A stretch of 64,000 nucleotides of DNA, taken from contig NZ_CP064939.1 in assembly GCF_015679185.1 (NCBI RefSeq), positions 3,224,001-3,288,000 of the forward strand, read 5' to 3'. Both the position numbers and the translations under genes were made by a program. Numbering within the stretch: position 1 is the stretch's first letter; each line of letters opens with the position of its first letter. This DNA is from Pedobacter endophyticus (GTDB lineage: Bacteria; Bacteroidota; Bacteroidia; Sphingobacteriales; Sphingobacteriaceae). The notes beneath the pieces were generated by a model. That model saw nothing but the letters and a program-made list of their open reading frames with translations, did no database searches and was not told the DNA's origin. This document shows, one piece after another, positions 44,782-53,904 of this stretch.

Positions 44782-46011
44782 ATGAAAGTAAACAATCTCC
44801 TTAAAAATTATTCGGGCTTACTATGGCTTTTGGCAGGAATTACTGTTGGAAGTATAGTCGGATTAATTTTTGGAAAAAGGGTTGAAAGTATAAAACCGCT
44901 GGGCGATATATTTTTGAACCTTTTGTTTACCGCAGTAATTCCGTTGGTATTTTTTGCTGTTTCGTCTGCCATCGCAAATATAGACCGAACAAAAAAACTA
45001 GGGAAATTACTCACCATTATGGTTTTGGTCTTCTTATCAACGGTATTAATTTCGGCTATTTTAACTTTAGCTGCTACGTGGGTTTTTCCAATTCATCAAG
45101 CTTTAGGAACCAGTTCATTACCTGCAGAAACTGAAAAAATTCAATCGGTAGGCGAACAAATGACCCAGCTTTTAACCGTTAGCGAGTTTTTCGAAATTGG
45201 TAGCCGGAAAAACATGCTGGCGCTGATTATTTTTTCGGTCTTAGTAGGCTTTTCAACATTATATTCAGGCAAAGAAGGCGAAGGTTTTAAAACTTTCCTG
45301 GTATCTGGAAATGAGGTGATGAAGAAGCTCATCATTTTGATCATGAAATTAGGACCCATTGGTTTAGGCGCCTATTTCGCTTATCAGGTTGGCGTTTTCG
45401 GACCTCAACTTTTTGGCACTTATGCCAAAGCTTTAGGTTTGTATTACGGCGTTGGCGCATTTTATTTTGTTGTATTTTTTACCTTATACGCCTTCGTAGC
45501 CGGTGGATTCAAGGCAATTAAAATCTTCTGGAAAAACAACATTGTTCCCTCATTAACCTCAATAGGAACATGCAGCAGCATTGCCACCATACCCGCCAAC
45601 CTCGATGGCACGAGCAAAATGGGCGTTCCGGCATATGTGGCCAATGTTACTATTCCCCTCGGCTCAACTTTACACAAAGATGGGTCGAGTATTAGCTCAA
45701 TTATTAAGATAGCCGTTGTTTTTGCTATTTTTGGCAAGGATTTGGTGCATGTTGACACGATTATTTTAGCGTTGGGAATAACAGTTTTGGTCAGTATTGT
45801 TGAAGGAGGAATACCGAACGGAGGATATATTGGAGAGTTATTGATGATATCTGCTTATCAGTTACCGCCCGAGGCCCTGCCGCCAGCAATGATTATTGGA
45901 ACGTTGGTAGATCCGATGGCGACGTTGTTAAATGCCACTGGCGATAACGTAGCGGCCATGTTGATTGCCAGGTTTACCGAAGGAAAAAATTGGATGGAAA
46001 GAAAGGTCTAA
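44782..46011 (+). CDS. Dicarboxylate/amino acid:cation symporter (DAACS family)
   Basis: A 409-residue glutamate-transporter-fold symporter. Family motifs are SIGTCSSIATIPANL (hairpin 1), GSTLHKDGSSI (helix 7 region), NGGYIGELL and DPMATLLNATGDNVAAMLIARF. Likely cytoplasmic-membrane uptake of glutamate, aspartate or C4-dicarboxylates with Na+ or H+; the exact substrate cannot be read. It follows nadA, whose pathway starts from aspartate, but the distance and hairpin make co-regulation uncertain. Confidence 0.92.
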   Translation: MKVNNLLKNYSGLLWLLAGITVGSIVGLIFGKRVESIKPLGDIFLNLLFTAVIPLVFFAVSSAIANIDRTKKLGKLLTIMVLVFLSTVLISAILTLAATWVFPIHQALGTSSLPAETEKIQSVGEQMTQLLTVSEFFEIGSRKNMLALIIFSVLVGFSTLYSGKEGEGFKTFLVSGNEVMKKLIILIMKLGPIGLGAYFAYQVGVFGPQLFGTYAKALGLYYGVGAFYFVVFFTLYAFVAGGFKAIKIFWKNNIVPSLTSIGTCSSIATIPANLDGTSKMGVPAYVANVTIPLGSTLHKDGSSISSIIKIAVVFAIFGKDLVHVDTIILALGITVLVSIVEGGIPNGGYIGELLMISAYQLPPEALPPAMIIGTLVDPMATLLNATGDNVAAMLIARFTEGKNWMERKV

Positions 46012-46021
46012 ACAGACTTTT

Positions 46022-46158
46022 GTCATTCTGAACGCAGTGAAGAATCTGTAAGCTATTGGCACAGGCCTTAGTACCTGATCTCCATATAGTTTAGCTATGT
46101 GCTTGGCTGAAGCTAGCATACCATTGCTTGCAGCTCCTTTGATTACGCTCAGAATGAC
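46022..46158. repeat. Solitary family-A stem-loop element
   Basis: GTCATTCTGAACGCAGTGAAG at the left and TGATTACGCTCAGAATGAC at the right are inverted repeats; the 80-base interior has the word CTATTGGCACAGG. Same architecture as the units of the array at 47289. Confidence 0.75.
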
Positions 46159-46233
46159 AAAAAAAATTCGGGGGCTTCGCCCCTTTTTAGTCAAAAATTA
46201 AATAAAAAATCCCGCTTACGGGTTTAGGTGATT

Positions 46234-47274
46234 ATGTTTGAAAATAAAGAACGTACAGATATTAATGAGTTAGGCGAATTTGGTTTGATCAAGCACCTGA
46301 CTACAAATTTCAAGATCAGAAATGAATTTTCGGTTAAAGGTGTTGGCGACGACGCTGCTGTTTTGGATAGCAAAGGCAAGCAAACGCTAATTTCGACGGA
46401 TTTATTGCTCGAAGGCATTCATTTCGACTTGGCTTATGTTCCGCTGATGCACTTAGGCTACAAAGCCGTACAGGTAAATTTAAGTGATATTTATGCCATG
46501 AACGGGAAAGCCAGCCAAATTACGGTTTCACTCGGTTTGTCGAGTAAATTTCCGTTAGAAGCCGTTGAAGAAATTTATAAAGGAATAGAACTAGCTTGTA
46601 ATAAATACAATATTGATTTAATTGGTGGCGACACTTCTGCAAGTAAACAAGGCTTGGTAATTAGTATTACCAGCATTGGTTACGCTGATGCCGACAAAGT
46701 GACTTACAGAAATGGCGCTAATGAACACGATTTGCTTTGTGTTTCGGGTGACCTGGGCGGTGCTTACGTTGGTTTACAAATTTTAGAACGAGAAAAACTG
46801 ATTTATTTGGAAAATCCTCAAATCCAGCCGGACTTAGAGGGTAAGGATTATATCATCGAACGACAATTGAAACCAGAAGCACGTATGGATATTGTTGCGC
46901 TTTTGGAAGAAATGGACATTAAACCCACCTCAATGATTGATGTTTCGGATGGTTTGGCCTCAGAAATACTGCATCTGGCTACTGAAAGTGATAAGGGAAT
47001 AACGATTTACGAAGGAAAAATTCCATTGGATCCGATGACCTACGAAACGGCTCGCGAGTTTGGGCTCGACCCAACAGTTTGTGCCTTGAGCGGTGGCGAA
47101 GATTACGAATTGCTGTTCACCATTAGTCAGGACGACTATAAAAAGCTGAAACACGATGTAGATATTACCGTGATTGGCCATGTTACCGATAAAAACTCGG
47201 GCTGTAAAATGGTTTCAAAATCGAATAATGTACACGAGCTGAAGGCACAAGGGTGGAATGCTTTTAATAAGTAG
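46234..47274 (+). CDS. thiL: Thiamine-monophosphate kinase ThiL
   Basis: A 346-residue kinase that converts thiamine phosphate to the diphosphate. Motifs: GVGDDAAVLD, STDLLLEGIHFD, NLSDIYAMNGKASQITVSL, GGDTSASKQG, DVSDGLASE and SGGEDYELLFT. An in-frame GTG at 46228 is less likely than ATG 46234. Confidence 0.94.
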   Translation: MFENKERTDINELGEFGLIKHLTTNFKIRNEFSVKGVGDDAAVLDSKGKQTLISTDLLLEGIHFDLAYVPLMHLGYKAVQVNLSDIYAMNGKASQITVSLGLSSKFPLEAVEEIYKGIELACNKYNIDLIGGDTSASKQGLVISITSIGYADADKVTYRNGANEHDLLCVSGDLGGAYVGLQILEREKLIYLENPQIQPDLEGKDYIIERQLKPEARMDIVALLEEMDIKPTSMIDVSDGLASEILHLATESDKGITIYEGKIPLDPMTYETAREFGLDPTVCALSGGEDYELLFTISQDDYKKLKHDVDITVIGHVTDKNSGCKMVSKSNNVHELKAQGWNAFNK

Positions 47275-47288
47275 ATAGACGAGTTTTT

Positions 47289-48223
47289 GTCATTCTGAAC
47301 GGAGTGAAGAATCTGTTAGCTATTACCACAGAACCTTGCCCGCCCCACTTACATTCATATCTTAGCTTGTGCATGGTTTGCGGTTCGGTTTCCATCGCCT
47401 GCAGATCCTTCGTTACACTCAGGATGACAGGGTTATTAGGCAATTTGTCATTCTGAACGTAGTGAAGAATCTCTTCCCTATTATCGCAGAACCTTGCCCG
47501 CCCCACTTACATTCATTTTTTTGGCTTGTGCATGGTTTGCGGTTCGGTTTTCATCGCTTGCAGATCCTTAGCTATGCTCAGGATGACAGGGTTATTAGGC
47601 AATTTGTCATTCTGAACATAGTGAAGAATCTCTTGCCTATTGGCACAGAACCTTGCCCGCCCCACTTACATTCATATCTTAGCTTGTGCATGGTTTGCGG
47701 TTCGGTTTCCATCGCTTGCAGATCCTTCGTTACACTCAGGATGACAGGGTTATTAGGCAATTTGTCATTCTGAACATAGTGAAGAATCTCTAACCTATTT
47801 GCAGAGAACCTTGCCCCGCTCCGCTTACATTCATTTTTTTGGCTTGTGCATGGTTTGCGGTTCGGTTTCCATCGCCTGCGGATCCTTCGTTACACTCAGG
47901 ATGACAGGGTTATTAGGCAATTTGTCATTCTGAACATAGTGAAGAATCTCTAACCTATTGGCAGAGAACCTTGCCCCGCTCCGCTTACATTCATTTTTTT
48001 GGCTTGTGCATGGTTGGCGGTTCGGTTTCATCGCCTGCAGATCCTTCGTTATATTCAGGATGCCAGGGTTATTAGGCAATTTGTCATTCTGAACGTAGTG
48101 AAGAATCCCTTGCCTATTGGCACAGAACCTTGCCCCGCCCCACTTACATTCATATCTTTGCTTGTGAATGGTTGGTGGTTCGGTTTCCATCGCTTGTGGA
48201 TCCTTCGTTGCACTCAGGATGAC
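47289..48223. repeat. Tandem family-A stem-loop array, units 1-6
   Basis: Six units start at 47289, 47447, 47606, 47764, 47924 and 48083 (period 158-160). Each has a left arm like GTCATTCTGAACGTAGTGAAG, a ~90-base middle (CTATTGGCACAGAACCTTGC ... GCTTGTGCATGGTTTGCGG) and a right arm like CCTTCGTTACACTCAGGATGAC complementary to the left. An 18-base spacer (AGGGTTATTAGGCAATTT) separates the units. Confidence 0.95.
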
Positions 48224-48233
48224 AGGGTTATTG

Positions 48234-48533
48234 TTATTCGCTGAGGATTTCATCATTCATAAACTTCCAGTCTGGATTTTCAGTTTCAATTAAGGCGTTT
48301 TTCCTAGCTCTCGTCCAGCCCTTAATTTCCTTTTCCCGGTCGATAGCATGTTCGATGTATTGATACCTTTCAAAGAAAATCAGGTAATAACAATTGTACT
48401 TTGTTGTGAAGGCAAATTTATTGCTCCCTTCAACATGCTGTTTTAATCTTGTCTGCAAATCGTTGGTTACACCGGTGTAAATCACAGTTCGGTTTTTGTT
48501 GGTTAAGATGTAGACAAAATAATTATGGTTCAT
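48234..48533 (-). CDS. Small GIY-YIG nuclease inside the stem-loop array
   Basis: A 99-residue single-domain GIY-YIG protein (UPF0213/COG2827 type). The motif pair is FVYILTNKNRTVIYTGVTND (Y-I-L ... Y-T-G), followed by the conserved Arg in LQTRLKQH and the catalytic Glu in AIDREKEIKGW. No other domain. Its stop lies 10 bases from the end of array unit 6 and its start 15 bases from unit 7, so it occupies the inter-unit spacer exactly. Probably a DNA or structured-nucleic-acid nuclease; biological role unknown. The rest of the spacer is retained on both sides. Confidence 0.9.
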   Translation of the reverse strand: MNHNYFVYILTNKNRTVIYTGVTNDLQTRLKQHVEGSNKFAFTTKYNCYYLIFFERYQYIEHAIDREKEIKGWTRARKNALIETENPDWKFMNDEILSE

Positions 48534-48548
48534 GGTTTAAAATTTAGT

Positions 48549-49164
48549 GTCATCCTGAGAGAAACGAAGGATCTCTAGCCTATTGGCACAGAACCTTGCT
48601 TTGCCAACCCATGTTCCTATTTTGGCTTGTGCCTGGTTTGCGGTTCGGTTTCCATCGCCTGCAGATCCTTCGCCATGCTCAGGATGACAGGGTTATTAGG
48701 CAATTTGTCATTCTGAACGTAGTGAAGAATCTCTTGCCTATTATCGCAGAACCTTGCCCGCCCCACTTACATTCATTTTTTTGGCTTGTGCATGGTTTGC
48801 GGTTCGGTTTCCATCGCCTGCGGATCCTTCGTTACACTCAGGATGACAGGGTTATTAGGCAATTTGTCATTCTGAACGTAGTGAAGAATCTCTTACCTAT
48901 TGGGACAGAACCTTGCTTTGCCAACCCATGTTCCTATTTTGGCTTGTGCATGGTTTGCGGTTCGGTTTCCATCGCCTGCAGATCCTTCGTTACACTCAGG
49001 ATGACAGGGTTGTTAGGCAATTTGTCATTCTGAACCTAGTGAAGAATCTCTTACCTATTTGCACAGAACCTAACCACCCCACAAGCGGTCATTTTGTTAG
49101 GCTTGTGCCTCGTTGGCGCTTCGACTTTCATCGCTTGGGGATCCATCGCTGTGCTCAGGATGAC
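48549..49164. repeat. Tandem family-A stem-loop array, units 7-10
   Basis: Four more units start at 48549, 48707, 48866 and 49024 (period 158-159). Unit 7 has the more regular arm GTCATCCTGAGAGAAACGAAG; unit 10 is the most divergent, with CATTTTGTTAGGCTTGTGCC in its middle. The array ends 13 bases before the rmuC stop codon. Confidence 0.95.
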
Positions 49165-49177
49165 AGATAAGCGAGAC

Positions 49178-50548
49178 CTACTCACCATCCAAATACTTTG
49201 CATCAATCTGTTTGGTGGCTTTGGCGCCTAGCTTTTTAATCTTTTCCGAGGTATTGGTTAAATTTCCTGATCCGACGGAGAGTTTATTAAGTGCTCTATC
49301 GTAAGCATCCTGTCCGTTTTTGATGTGTTTTCCGATATTTTCCATGTCGGCAACAAAGCCAACAAACTTATCGTACATGGCGCCACTTAAACGGGCAATT
49401 TCCATTACATTTCGGTTTTGCCTTTCCTGTTTCCACATGCTGGCGATGGTACGCAAAGTAGCCAGTAAAGTAGATGGGCTTACAATAACCACTCGCCTAT
49501 CCCACGCGAAATTGAACAACTCGGCATCCTTTTGCACGGCAACGCTAAAAGACGATTCTATCGGAACAAATAGCAAAACAAAGTCGGGAGAATTGATTTT
49601 GTATAAATCGTGATAGTTTTTTGATGATAATTCTTGAATATGATTCTTAATCGAAGCTAAATGGGCCTTTATAAAGCCTTCACGCTCTTCATCGGTTTCG
49701 CACGACACAGAACGTTCGTAAGCCACCAAGCTCACCTTAGCGTCGACTACAAGATGTTTATCATCCGGCAGATCAATAACTACATCGGGCTGGTAGCGAC
49801 CGCCTTCGGCGGATACCAACGAGGCTTGAATGCGATATTCCTGATCGCGAACCAAACCCGAACGCTCCAAAACCTTTTCTAAAATCACTTCACCCCAGTT
49901 TCCTTGTTTTTTGCTATCGCCTTTAAGCGCTTTCGTCAGGTTATTAGCATCTTCCTGGATGAGTTTGCTTTGAATCTGCAGTTCAGAAATTACCCCTTTC
50001 AAAATATTGCGTTCATCCGATTCAGCTTTGTAAACCTTTTCAACTTTCTCTTCAAAAGCCTTGATATTTTCTTTCAATGGGGTTAAAATAATATCCAGAT
50101 TGGTTCTGTTCTGTTCAACAAACTTCGTCGATTTTTCATCTAAAATCTTATTTGCAATAAGCTCAAAATCTTTGCTTAATTTTTCTTGCGATTGCTCGAA
50201 ACTCAACTTCTGTTCGGCTAACTTCTCCTTTTCGGCAATATAAAACGAACGTGTGCTTTCCAGTTCGCGATTGGCGTCAGCAAGCCGATCTCGTTCGGCT
50301 TGTAACTCATCAATTAAGCGTTGCTGTTCCTGTTTCAGTAAAGTGGTAATGTGCTCTTTTTCGGTGATAAGCCCGGCCACCCTTTCGTCGCTTTTAGCCA
50401 GGTTGATCTTAAGCTGCTCATTTTCGAACTTTATTTTTTCAAAATCTTCCAGCGAGATCAAAGTAACAGCAGATTGCGGCTTTTTAAAAAAAAGTAACAC
50501 CAAAACCAGTAAAATAATAACAAGAAGCCCTACCGCTGCAATTTCCAT
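49178..50548 (-). CDS. rmuC: DNA recombination protein RmuC
   Basis: A 456-residue protein: an N-terminal membrane helix (AAVGLLVIILLVLVLLFF), a long coiled coil (about residues 35-160) and the RmuC nuclease-like domain (KGDSKKQGNWGEVILEKVLERSG, PDVVIDLPDDKHLVVDAKVSL, WDRRVVIVSPSTLLATLRT). RmuC limits inversions between short inverted repeats in E. coli, which is notable next to an array of inverted repeats. The start at 50548 (MEIAAVGLL) avoids 16 unlikely residues. Confidence 0.92.
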   Translation of the reverse strand: MEIAAVGLLVIILLVLVLLFFKKPQSAVTLISLEDFEKIKFENEQLKINLAKSDERVAGLITEKEHITTLLKQEQQRLIDELQAERDRLADANRELESTRSFYIAEKEKLAEQKLSFEQSQEKLSKDFELIANKILDEKSTKFVEQNRTNLDIILTPLKENIKAFEEKVEKVYKAESDERNILKGVISELQIQSKLIQEDANNLTKALKGDSKKQGNWGEVILEKVLERSGLVRDQEYRIQASLVSAEGGRYQPDVVIDLPDDKHLVVDAKVSLVAYERSVSCETDEEREGFIKAHLASIKNHIQELSSKNYHDLYKINSPDFVLLFVPIESSFSVAVQKDAELFNFAWDRRVVIVSPSTLLATLRTIASMWKQERQNRNVMEIARLSGAMYDKFVGFVADMENIGKHIKNGQDAYDRALNKLSVGSGNLTNTSEKIKKLGAKATKQIDAKYLDGE

Positions 50549-50830
50549 AATGATAATAATTTTAGTAAAAATGTAAATATAAAATAAATTTGCCAAAATA
50601 ATTTGCTACGAACGTTTGGTTGATTGGATTTTGCTATTGCTGAATTATTGAATAGCAAGAACCAAATTTAGGCCCATTTTATCACGCCATGGCATCTTAC
50701 TTTCGAACCTCGGACTTTCATAAAGTTTGGTTTTGCTTGTAGTTTTAAGGCGTTATATCTTCCGACTTTCGGACTCCCGACTTTCAGTCTTATATTTAAA
50801 TTTCTTATCATTGGCTTCTAAATAATTTCA

Positions 50831-51670
50831 ATGAACGAATTAACTATTCTCATTTCTTGCCCTGATCAGGTCGGTTTGGTTACCAATATTACGCGTGTTT
50901 TAGCCACACATCAGCTCAATATTATTGCGATGCGTGAGTTTGTTGATGAAGCAAACAAAGCTTTTTTTACGAGAATTGCATGCACAGGTGATTTTAACGA
51001 AACAGCAAAACTGAAAGAAAAACTGCTTGAAAACTTGCCTAATGGTGCTGAGGTAAATTTAATTGCGCAAAAAGAAAAGCAAATTGCTGTTTTGGTAACC
51101 AAAGAATATCATTGTTTGGCCGAAATATTAATAAAAAATCACTTTAAAACGCTTGGTGCCAGTGTACAGTGTGTAATTGGTAATTACGAGGTGTTAAGAG
51201 ATTTTACCGAGAAGTTAGGTGTTCCTTATTTTTATGTAGATCATAACGGAAGAGATAAGGCCGAGTTTGAGCAAGAATTAAAGGCAATCATAACTAATTT
51301 TGATGTCGATTACCTGGTACTGGCTAAATTTATGCGAATTCTTTCGGCGGATTTTGTACAGGATTATGCCGGAAAAATCATCAATATTCATCACTCCTTT
51401 CTGCCTGCATTTATTGGGGCCAACCCCTATCGCCAGGCATTTGAGCGAGGGGTTAAAATTATCGGCGCAACGGCCCATTTCGTAACTGATAATTTGGATG
51501 AAGGTCCGATTATTACTCAACATACTTCGCATGTTGACCATAATTTCGGCGTAAAAGAAATGGTTCGTTCCGGCAAAGAAGTAGAAAAAAAGGTATTGCT
51601 CGAGGCACTTGAACTGGTTTTTGAAGATCGTGTTTTTGTAAGTGGAAATAAAACGGTTGTTTTTAAGTAG
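50831..51670 (+). CDS. purU: Formyltetrahydrofolate deformylase PurU
   Basis: A 279-residue enzyme that releases formate from 10-formyl-THF. N-terminal ACT domain (TILISCPDQVGLVTNITRVL), C-terminal formyltransferase-like domain with NIHHSFLPAFIGANPYRQAF and GATAHFVTDNLDEGPIITQ, including the catalytic Asn-His-Asp set. Confidence 0.94.
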   Translation: MNELTILISCPDQVGLVTNITRVLATHQLNIIAMREFVDEANKAFFTRIACTGDFNETAKLKEKLLENLPNGAEVNLIAQKEKQIAVLVTKEYHCLAEILIKNHFKTLGASVQCVIGNYEVLRDFTEKLGVPYFYVDHNGRDKAEFEQELKAIITNFDVDYLVLAKFMRILSADFVQDYAGKIINIHHSFLPAFIGANPYRQAFERGVKIIGATAHFVTDNLDEGPIITQHTSHVDHNFGVKEMVRSGKEVEKKVLLEALELVFEDRVFVSGNKTVVFK

Positions 51671-52217
51671 GGAATCTTCACTGCGATCCAATGAGGCAAA
51701 TGATTTCGAAAGCGATATCTTCCGTGATGGCGCTATAATGTTCAATTTTGGCTACACCGTTTTGGGACAGCGCCTAGGCGCTGTTTACAAAAAACTCGAA
51801 ACCATACATAACTAATAATCTACCTTTTATGTACTGGATTCTAGCGCTGGAAACCGGATGCTGCATGATGTTTTCTCGCCAAAGCGAATAGCACAGCTGT
51901 ACCCGTTAGTATCTTCTAATAAATATGTTCAGAAATGCGCTCAAAGCATCCAAATGAGCATTTTCATTATTGCACCGCTTTTCGGAAGTCCTTTTCTGTA
52001 CGCGTCAGCATTACACAATTTCCACACTTCCTCCGGCAATTCGTAGCATTTGAAATCTACAATTACTCAGCCCATTACAGCTACAGCGTAACTCGAAAAC
52101 GATCTAATTTTCAAATATGAAAACTGACTTTGCACAGCAGAAATGTAAAAATTTTAACAAAGAAATATATAGGAACGCTTTTTGCATATCTGTAAATGAA
52201 AAACATACATAAGAGAA
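51671..52217. other. Gene-free region with an 18-bp palindrome
   Basis: No gene recognised. It contains the perfect palindrome ACAGCGCCTAGGCGCTGT (51767-51784). Short frames lack protein character. Confidence 0.5.
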
Positions 52218-52913
52218 ATGGGAGTTTATTTAATATTAATCATCCCGGTATTATTGTTGAGCATGTTTGTACAATGGCGCTTTAGAAATAAGTTTTCTAA
52301 ATATGCCGAAATGCAACTGAGCTCTGGTTTATCGGGCAAGGAGGTGGCAGAAAGAATGCTACGTGATAATGGAATTTACGATGTGAAAGTGATGAGTACC
52401 GAAGGGCAATTAACAGATCATTACAATCCGACAGATAAAACAGTTAATTTAAGTACCGATGTGTATTACAGCCGAAGTGTGGCTGCTGCTGCGGTTGCCG
52501 CCCACGAGTGTGGCCACGCCGTACAACATGCAAAATCGTACTCGTGGCTTAACTTAAGGAGCACGATGGTTCCGGTGGTGAGTATTTCATCAAACTTATT
52601 GCAATGGGTTTTATTAATTGGCATTTTGTTAATCGGGTTTACAGGCAACCCAATTGTATTGGCAATTGGCGTGGTTGGTTTGGCTTTGGTAACCGTTTTT
52701 AGCATCATTACCTTACCGGTTGAATTTGATGCGAGTAACAGGGCACTGGTTTGGTTAAAGAACAACCAGGGTGTTATGCAAACGCAGGAAGAAAACAGCC
52801 AGGCTAAAGATGCACTTTGGTGGGCAGCAATGACTTATGTAGTTGCAGCCGTTGGTGCCATTGCGAACTTACTTTACTATGCATCGATGCTTTTTGGAAG
52901 AGGAAGAGATTAG
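52218..52913 (+). CDS. Membrane zinc metallopeptidase (YugP / Zn_peptidase_2 family)
   Basis: A 231-residue integral membrane protease with N-terminal helix (IILVIPVLLLSMFVQ-like segment), the zinc motif AAHECGHAVQHAKSYSW and three further membrane helices. The VNLSTDVYYSRSVAAAAVAAHE block preceding the motif is family-typical. Natural substrates unknown. Confidence 0.9.
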   Translation: MGVYLILIIPVLLLSMFVQWRFRNKFSKYAEMQLSSGLSGKEVAERMLRDNGIYDVKVMSTEGQLTDHYNPTDKTVNLSTDVYYSRSVAAAAVAAHECGHAVQHAKSYSWLNLRSTMVPVVSISSNLLQWVLLIGILLIGFTGNPIVLAIGVVGLALVTVFSIITLPVEFDASNRALVWLKNNQGVMQTQEENSQAKDALWWAAMTYVVAAVGAIANLLYYASMLFGRGRD

Positions 52914-52929
52914 AAGAATTTACCTATGA

Positions 52930-52974
52930 AAAACAAAGGCGGCAAAGATTTTTCTTTCCGCCTTTTGTTTTTTA
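52930..52974. terminator. Bidirectional terminator between the zinc peptidase and DsbA-family genes
   Basis: Stem AAAACAAAGGCGG / CCGCCTTTTGTTTT with T/A runs on both sides; the two flanking genes converge on it. Confidence 0.85.
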
Positions 52975-52986
52975 ACAATAATTAAA

Positions 52987-53703
52987 TCAAATTTCGCAAC
53001 CATTTTCATCGCATACGGCATCACCGTTCTCGTTCAACGATTTAAGCTGAGTTTTGGGCTGCGTACTTTTCCATTCGTTAAAACTTTGTGTTAGTGCATC
53101 TTTAAAGGCCTGCACAGGCTGGGCGCCCGATACACCATATTTTCTGTCCATTACAAAATACGGAACACCGCGAATACCCAGGTTCTGGCTTTCGTAAATG
53201 TCGTACCGTACCGCTTCGGCAAATTGATCGCTATTTAAAGTTTCTTCCGCTTCGGTTTTATCAATGCCTATTTCTTCGGCCAACTCCACAAGAACCGAAT
53301 GTTCGCCAATGTTTTTACTTTTAACAAAATGCGCTTCAAAGAGTTTCTCTTCTGCCAAATCTTGCAAATTGTGCTTAGCCGCCAGATGAATTAACCGGTG
53401 AGCATTAAAGGTGTTTGCGGGAATGTTGGTGTCGAAATCTATTTTTAAACCCGCCGTGGCAGCCATATCTACAACCTGCTTTGTCATTTGTTTCGCTTGC
53501 TTAATGGGCATTCCCTTGCTTCTCGAAAGGTAATCGTAAACCGTTTCGTTATTCGTGTTATGGTAGTCGGGGTTAAGCTGGTAACTTTTCCAATTCACCT
53601 CAACTTCATCCTTAAATGGTAGCGTAGCAATTGCCTCTTCAAAATGGCGTTTGCCGATATAACAAAACGGACACATCACGTCCGACCAGATTTCTACTTT
53701 CAT
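52987..53703 (-). CDS. DsbA-family oxidoreductase (FrnE-like)
   Basis: A 238-residue cytoplasmic thioredoxin-fold protein with helical insertion. Active site CPFC in SDVMCPFCYIGKRHFE; GVPYFVMDRKYGVSGAQP is the cis-Pro region. A second Cys pair, CDENGCEI, sits at the extreme C-terminus and could be a metal or redox site. Polyketide-isomerase-like FrnE proteins are involved in thiol redox homeostasis. Confidence 0.9.
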   Translation of the reverse strand: MKVEIWSDVMCPFCYIGKRHFEEAIATLPFKDEVEVNWKSYQLNPDYHNTNNETVYDYLSRSKGMPIKQAKQMTKQVVDMAATAGLKIDFDTNIPANTFNAHRLIHLAAKHNLQDLAEEKLFEAHFVKSKNIGEHSVLVELAEEIGIDKTEAEETLNSDQFAEAVRYDIYESQNLGIRGVPYFVMDRKYGVSGAQPVQAFKDALTQSFNEWKSTQPKTQLKSLNENGDAVCDENGCEI

Positions 53704-53904
53704 TTTATAAAGTTAAGCGGTTGCGTTTTTACGATGGTAAGTGGAAAGTAAATATTCCCAGAACGGGTAATTAATTACTCAAATAGGGGAAATATTTTTG
53801 GGATCAGCTGCGGATCAAAACCGTAAATAACTGTTGATTAGCTTATTGTGTTTGTGGCATGATTTTTTAAACTGTTAGCTAACTAAAACATTTCGGTATA
53901 ACAA

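Noticed and set aside
47289..49164. Array interpreted as CRISPR or as a retron/DGR locus
   Set aside because: Units are longer than CRISPR repeats, the spacers between them are identical (about 18 bases), and no reverse transcriptase or cas gene is present.
47369..49170. Long open frames with repeating peptides (FGFHRLQILRYTQDDRVIRQF and similar) across the stem-loop array
   Set aside because: They are translations of the DNA repeat. The period near 159 keeps frames open by chance, frames shift when the period is 158 or 160, both strands are open, and there is no start context.
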